A DNA stretch of 64,000 bases from Epiperipatus broadwayi (taxonomy: Eukaryota; Onychophora; Udeonychophora; Euonychophora; Peripatidae): NCBI GenBank assembly GCA_028023455.1, contig JAQFVV010000230.1, positions 744,001 to 808,000 on the forward strand, in the 5' to 3' direction. The translations under genes were made by a program, and so were the position numbers. Position 1 is the first letter of the stretch, and each line of letters begins with the position of its first letter. Of the stretch, positions 58,260 to 64,000 are shown one piece after another. The notes below the pieces were generated by a model, which worked only from the letters and a program-made list of their open reading frames with translations, was not told the origin of the DNA and did not search any database.

Positions 58260-60485
58260 TTTATGTATGATTATTATTATTATTATTATTATCATATAAA
58301 GATATTTTATATTACATTATATCATTGATTTATTTAAAAATGTAAAGAATATTGAATACAATCCTAGCCCATTTTCGGTGCAAAGTTAGCTTTTCAAAAG
58401 AAAATGTTTTACCAAACTCTTAAAAGAAAATACACATAAGTTGATTGCTGGGGTTCCAAAAATGCATTCAACGGAATATTTACATTTTTATCTCTTTTAA
58501 TGGACCTTTTTATATCAATTTCACATTGTTATGGTTGTTACAAACCATTTATTATTTATTTATTTTGCGACTTTTTGTATAATGTTTACTTTTGAAAAGA
58601 ATATTCTTTACTGAAAATGCATTAAAGTTATATTCAAAGTTCTTTATATTTTCTCCATGTAAGAACCACTCACAAGTGACGCACTGGGAAAAAATGTTGT
58701 GATTGGAATTGTGAGTAGGTGGAAGGTGACTATATAAATAAAATTAATGTTGACAGCATACAGAAATGTAAAGAATGCCTAAAAGCAGTTCATCCACATT
58801 ATTACCCATTGTCAAAACGAGTTGGGTAGATGGTGATGAAGTAGACAGTATTAATGTAATAATATATATACAAGAGTGGATACATTGTAGATTGAATTGC
58901 CCTGAGCAATTACCCCAGTTATGACGAATAGTAGAACAGAGTTGAAGGCATTTGGATCGGTTCTTAACTCAGTAGATAAAATCGTATACAATACAAATTG
59001 TCTGTGGAACTCTCAGACTAATACTATAATTATAAAACATACATATCTGCGAGTGGTTTTTATATAAAACTGTTGCATTTTGCGAATAGAAAAAATTAAT
59101 TGAAAAAATGTATCCAATTATCTTCCCCCTCTTTTTTTTTTTTTTTTTTAAAAAAAAAACCCCGATTGATTGGAAAATTTTAGATTTATAAAATTGTAAT
59201 TACTTTGCACTTCGTATATATTGAAATTTAATAATTGAACTCAGAAAGTGTCTGAATTTTTTCTATTAACTACATTGATCTGAAATTATTTGAAGATTGA
59301 AACTGAACATAATATTTAAGAATAACGATATTGACCAAGAAGTTTATTATTATTTTTTTTACTTACTGCTGATTGATTATCTTAACAGTTTCTGCGAGAC
59401 ATTTCATTGGCTGATCAGCTGTTTCTCGCGTGATTTAATATTGTGAAAAAAAAAAAAACCGTTGAAAAGTTATAATTATGGTATTATACACTTTTACAAA
59501 AACGGAATAATGAACAATAGATAACTACTGTCCTTGAACTTGGGATTTTTTTTAAAAAAAATTTAAAATGTCTAGTTTATGCATGGATGTGTGGATACAT
59601 AAATATATGCATGTTTTGTGTCTATTATCTTCATAAATTTATGCATAGTAAGTAAAATATAAAACAGGTTCAAAATAACCAAATGCTGCAAAGAGCAAAC
59701 AATAATGAGAAAATACTCGTCTAGTCTTAATGCCTGTTGAAGATTTGTATGGTTTCTCGTTTAAAAATAGCTCGATACACATTTACTAAATAATGATTGG
59801 TTTATTAGCTATATTGAGTACAAGTCAGCTATCTGAAAAACATGATAAGATTGTTTTGGAAATTGTGTGTCTGCAAAAAAAATCATATACAAATTAGTTG
59901 AGACCAAAATACCATTGTTAATAAATTCACTTGTAATGAAGATACTGATATAACTAAGATTTACCCAATAATGTCATTAGCACACAATAAAAGCTCAGCA
60001 AGATTTGATGGAGTGATAGAACGGCAGGCTATGAGACGTAAAGTTTATGAATTGAGACCAGTTCTGTCATTTCTGGCCTAGGCACTTTTGTACATTGTAC
60101 ATAGATATGAACAAATTCCTAATTCCCACTCTATACGTTCTTGTCATTGCAGCTGTTATTATTGTGTGATTATTCATATAATATATGAACATGGATGGGC
60201 TGCTCACCAACATGCATTAGCTAACATGGTGAGTTTATTGACTTCTTGCCTTTTAGTTTAAGATCAAGAAACATCATGGTCTTTCTTCTCAGTTGCCTGA
60301 TAAGGCAGAATGAATGTGTGTGTGAATGAAAAACATTTTTCTACTAGATATTTACAATCATGACATGCACAAATAAATTATGATCCTTATTCCCATGAGA
60401 CTGTAAAGTCATCAGCCAAGGGAGCAATTGGTGGCCAAATGCGGAAGTTGCTGACTGCAGACCCAGGCTGTCATTTAATGACAAC
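58260..60485. other. Unassigned AT-rich DNA
   Basis: (ATT)n microsatellite at 58270-58292. T20A10 junction at about 59137-59160 and T8A8 at about 59548-59563. No coding domain. Confidence 0.4.
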
Positions 60486-60494
60486 TTTTTATTT

Positions 60495-61110
60495 AGGTAC
60501 TTACAACTACAGATCACTTTCAAGTGAAGGAAGATTGCAAGAATTGGAAGAACTGTCTCATATTAAATGGGGCATTATTGAACTTTTGTGAAATTAGAAG
60601 AAAAAGTGAAAAGACAATTGATTTAAAAAATGGACATGAACTCTACTACAAAGGCACAAATATTGAAAGTGTGAGTGGAGTAGAATTCATTATAAATAAA
60701 AAGTGGAAGAACAACAGTGTGGAGATTGATGGTGTATCGGACAGAGTGACAAGATTGGTTATTCAACTTAATAGATAACAAATGCAATTAATTCAGGTTT
60801 ATGCCCCAACAAGTTCTCATAATATATTGGATGTGCAAAAGGTTTCTGATCAACTCAAACATTTTACATTATTATGAGAGACTTCAATGCTACAATTGGT
60901 AAACAAATGGATGATGAAAGTGCTGTAGGTAAATTTGATTATGGTAATAGAAATGAGAGATGATATAAACTTATGGAGTTTGCAGACAGGAAAAAACTTT
61001 ATATTAAGAATTATTTTTTTGAGAAAAGTGTTAAAAGAAAATGGACATGGAAGCATCCAAATGAAGATACAGCAGACAGAAAATACATATTTTTAAGATT
61101 GTATTGTCTT
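60495..61110 (+). pseudogene. RTE LINE apurinic-type endonuclease
   Basis: One frame starts SLSSEGRLQELEELSHIKWG (from about 60510) and shifts to FCEIRRKSEKTIDLKNG. GVEFIINKKWKNNSVEIDGV then SDRVTRLVIQLNR follows to 60778. Further pieces are MQLIQVYAPTSSHN (60781) and IMRDFNATIGKQMDD (60870), then NRNERXYKLMEFADRKKLYI and KRKWTWKHPNEDTADRK to about 61090. The order E-x-R, QVYAPT, DFNA, TW is the RTE/BovB endonuclease. Gly of GDFN is Arg here. Stops and frameshifts inactivate it. Confidence 0.85.
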
Positions 61111-61349
61111 TAATGTAAATTCAACATAGGAAGTGATTGTCAATTAATAAGGTGTAAGATATGTGTTAATGCAAAACTAGAGAGACAAACATTATTAAGA
61201 AAAACTATTCACAGGTGATATTCTTAATCTTAAGAAACATTCTAATGAATTTAAATTAGAACTTGTAAATTTGTTTCCAAATATTAGCAGATTTTGAAGG
61301 TAATTCAGGTTTAAATGAAATTAATAGGAAAATAATTGATATACTTATA

Positions 61350-61580
61350 ACAACTGTAACAGTATATACGAGCACTTTAATACGCTGGGTGAAGAAGCTA
61401 TTAGTGGCAACAAAAACAATTAAAGTAAAATAAATTAATCAGGCCTAGTACTTTCGAGGTTTTGTCTCTCATATTCATGGCCAGAATTGATTTTAAGTCA
61501 TTGCTGTGATATTGATAAATGATAATGTATGTAAATGCTTATGTAAATCAACTTGTCCATTTTCTTGAAATAGCAAAACA
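61350..61580 (-). repeat. PLE-associated 3' repeat inserted in the RTE copy
   Basis: Matches 27.66-27.98 kb in the same orientation (GCTGGGTGAAGAAGCTATTA, GTACTTTCGAGG, TTGTGATATTGATAAATG-type sequence, TCAACTTGTCCATTTTCT). It splits the RTE linker between NEINRKIIDILITTVTVY and the KKAAI/KISIKSREFMKKRRN part. It carries one copy of the 80-bp unit rather than two, and the same nested hairpin (61441-61482). Confidence 0.7.
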
Positions 61581-62765
61581 CGCAATGATAGCAGTTAGAA
61601 AAAAGCAGCAATTGTCCAATAAAATTTCTATTAAGTCTAGAGAATTTATGAAGAAAAGAAGGAATATGAAGATATATAAAAATAATCATTAAGAAGGATT
61701 GGATATCTCGAAATTTGTAAAATAGTACGTAAAAGAATTGATAATGATATGAAAAAGTATATTTGTGAACTAGCAGGGAAAGCTGTAGAAGAGAATAAAA
61801 GTCTCAAGAGTATAAAAACAATATTTTAGTCTTGGTAACAAACTAAAAAGAGAAACGACATCATGAAATGGGTAGAAGAGTCCTCTCCTACAGATATGAT
61901 ATCTTTTGAATTGCCCAGGATTTTAAATGAAGTGAGACATATAATTAAATATATGAAGAAGGGAAAAGCTCCAGATAATGATAGAATTATATTTGATGTA
62001 TTAAAGGAAGCAGATGAAGAAATAGAATTTTTTTTTTTTTGGCAAAGTTATATACCAAATGTCTAATTGATAAAGCTGTACCAAATGATTGGGAGATATT
62101 TTAAAAAGGTGATAAAAAAGATATTAGAAAATCAGTCTTTTGTCAGTTTTATACAAAATTTTTACCAAATAATTACAACTCATCTAAAGAGAACTTTAAA
62201 TTTCAACCAACCAAAAGAACAAGTTCAATTTAAAAGTGGGTTTAGTATAGTAAATCATATCCAAGTATTGAGAGAAGTTATAGAAAGGACCAATGAATAT
62301 GAGTTGCCATTATGCTTTAAATATGTAGATTATGAAAAGGCATTTGATTTTATAAGCATTTCTTCAGTGATTAAAGTGTTAGTCATCAAGGTATAGACCC
62401 AGTATATTGTCGTATTCTAAAAAAATATTTATAAAAATGCAACAATAATAATTAGATTACATAATGATACTAGGATAATTAACATTGGGAAAGATGCAAG
62501 ATAGGATGACGCCATATCTCGAAAACTTATTACAGCAATGCTGCTAGAAGTATTTTGTGGATTAAAATGGGAAGCTAAAGGAGTAAAAGTAAATGGAGAT
62601 TATTTATATCATTGAGATTTTACAGATGTTGTAGTTGTTTTTGCAAATAATGCTTGAGAGCTTGAGGAAATGTAAGAGTTATCAGATGAAAGTAAGAAAG
62701 GAGGACTAAAAGTAAATGTTAAAAAGTCTAATGTAATATTCAATAGATTTTCTTAAAAGATGAAA
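61580..62765 (+). pseudogene. RTE LINE reverse transcriptase
   Basis: The linker SREFMKKRRNMKIYKNN leads to KWVEESSPTDMISFELPRIL and IKYMKKGKAPDNDRI (61863-62000). A T-run insertion follows, then FKSGFSIVNHIQVLREVIER and YVDYEKAFDFIS (first palm block, 62320-62360), LITAMLLEVFCGLKWEAKGV then KVNGDYLYH, and GGLKVNVKKSNVIFN (62700). The catalytic FADD is FTDV (62619-62630), so both key Asp context and frame are lost. Residue order is typical of the RTE/BovB clade. This is the longest RTE copy in the window. Confidence 0.88.
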
Positions 62766-62879
62766 ATAAAGATTGATTATGATGAGTTTAGAAGTTAACA
62801 ATTACCAATACCTCAAATCAGATTATTATTACAGATGGAAACATAATGGATGAAATTAATCATAGAATTAAAACTTGGA

Positions 62880-63368
62880 GTGCTTTTGGTAGAAATAATT
62901 TAATATTAAAAGGAAATATGCCTAGGTATTTGAAAAGGAAGGTTTTTAATAAATGTGTTTTACCAGTTTTTACTTATGGATCTGAGACTTGAACATTTAA
63001 TAGAAAATCAGTACAAAGACTTCAGACCACTCAAAGAAGTATGGAGAGATGCATGTTAGAAGTAACAAGAAGAGATCTAAAATGCAATACATAGGTGAGA
63101 AAACAAAGTTATCGATATTATTAAAAGACTAACGTGGAGTTGGGCTGGATATATTTCTAGAAGTGATAATAGGTGGTCAATTGAAATCTTAAATGGGGTT
63201 CAATGAGATTGTGAAAGACCTAAAAAAAGACCATATGGTAGCTGGATGGAGTGAAATAAGAAAATGTGCAAGGATGTTATGGAGAAGATACACTAGAGAT
63301 AGGAGATGGATTGAACTTGGAGAGACTTTCATTCCATCATGGATTGATAATGGTTGTTGATGATGATA
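62880..63368 (+). pseudogene. RTE LINE C-terminal region
   Basis: Continuation of the same copy: ATGCCTAGGTATTTGAAAAG, GGATCTGAGACTTG, GAGATGCATGTTAGAAGTA, then SWAGYISRSDNRWSIEILNG and PKKRPYGSW in adjacent frames. The 3' terminus is CATGGATTGATAATGGTTG followed by TTGATGATGATA. It aligns with the free fragments at 29.2, 35.6 and 38.1 kb. Confidence 0.85.
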
Positions 63369-63714
63369 TAGATATGAATAATAGGTCATTGCATGAGATA
63401 AGTCATCTACAGTTTTTCTCCAGACAATGTAATGGAAAGAGGAGACATTACCCATTAGGCTAGATCATGGTAAAGGCTAACTTGTTTATTTTCTTGTTTT
63501 CACTCTAACTAAGAATAGCTAAATATCCATATACTAATAATTTGATGGTTATTTATCCTGGCTGGTAGAAAAAGTCTTAAACTTTGTTGAAACACATATG
63601 AGTAACTGAAAATATTTTCGGAGTTCCCATATTCATTTGCTCACTCATAGACATGGCCAAAAGATTGCTAATTACTACTTTTAGATATTGCCTATCATTT
63701 TAAAGGAAGTACAT

Positions 63715-63905
63715 TATATTTAAGAGCTGATAATAGATGGACAGTTGAAATTTTAAACTGGATTCAAAGACATTGTAAAAGATCCAGAAAGAGATCACAT
63801 GTGAGATGGATGGATGAAATAAGGAAATGTAATGTGAAGTAAGGCTAGAGATTGGAGATGGATTGAACTGGGAGAGACCTTCATTTTGCAGTGGTTAATG
63901 GTTAT
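63715..63905 (+). pseudogene. RTE LINE 3' end fragment
   Basis: RADNRWTVEILNWIQRHCKR-type coding, then TCCAGAAAGAGATCACATGT, GGATGGATGAAATAAGG and CTTCATTTTGCAGTGG. It is an independent short RTE copy 350 bp after the long one. Confidence 0.8.
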
Positions 63906-64000
63906 TTATATTTAAATGTTATTAGTTTTACATACAAATTTTCATTGCTCACAAGTAAAAAAAATTTAAAAAAACAAAACAAAACAGTGTTATTTCACCC

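Noticed and set aside
63189-63463. Overlapping frames on both strands near the end
   Set aside because: Both lie in the RTE C-terminal/3' region; neither matches the RTE protein frame over its length.

Overview
This window looks like AT-rich, repeat-dense DNA from an animal, probably an invertebrate. The mix of repeats supports that: RTE/BovB-type LINEs, a Tx1/L1-like LINE, a third LINE family, Penelope-like elements (PLEs) with GIY-YIG endonuclease domains, tRNA-derived SINEs and a non-autonomous hAT transposon. I see no intact host gene, no ribosomal RNA and no bacterial-style operon. Every recognisable coding stretch is decayed transposon sequence. The window is therefore intergenic or deep intronic DNA. 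I cannot name the species from the sequence alone.

Layout. 0-9 kb: mostly unassigned AT-rich DNA with old tRNA-like SINE copies and a small foldback at 3.92-4.20 kb. 9-18 kb: a SINE with perfect target-site duplications (10.66 kb), a tandem duplication of a dispersed repeat (11.5-12.2 kb), a foldback inserted into another tandem repeat (13.0-13.6 kb), and a LINE 3' fragment between 47-bp direct repeats (16.5-17.1 kb). 18.1-18.5 kb: a complete non-autonomous hAT element. 18.6-23.7 kb: a nearly full-length Tx1/L1-like LINE on the minus strand, split by a palindromic insertion. 24.7 and 25.5 kb: two more foldbacks. 27-39 kb: a minus-strand PLE GIY-YIG fragment, several RTE 3' fragments and two young SINEs. 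39.6-41.9 kb: a nested palindrome holding a PLE GIY-YIG fragment and a LINE C-terminus. 43-55 kb: scattered SINEs, foldbacks and RTE ends. 55.6-58.3 kb: a second PLE followed by a LINE reverse transcriptase. 60.5-63.9 kb: a long RTE copy plus an extra RTE 3' end.

The most interesting signal is not a protein. Three foldback families that share no obvious sequence beyond the catalytic core (called C, D and E here) each carry a stretch fitting a type I hammerhead ribozyme. The parts are CTGANGA, a short stem II, GAAA, a tiny two-pair stem III, an NUH cleavage triplet, and a stem I with an internal loop and a distal helix. In families D and E the motif occurs in both arms or in tandem. One family C copy is bounded by a 13-bp target-site duplication and another by an 8-bp one, which fits retrotransposition better than cut-and-paste movement. 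Hammerheads are known from Penelope-like elements and from metazoan retrozymes, and PLE fragments lie in the same window. These foldbacks may thus be non-autonomous, ribozyme-bearing retroelements mobilised by PLE machinery. That link is inference. All folding was done by eye.
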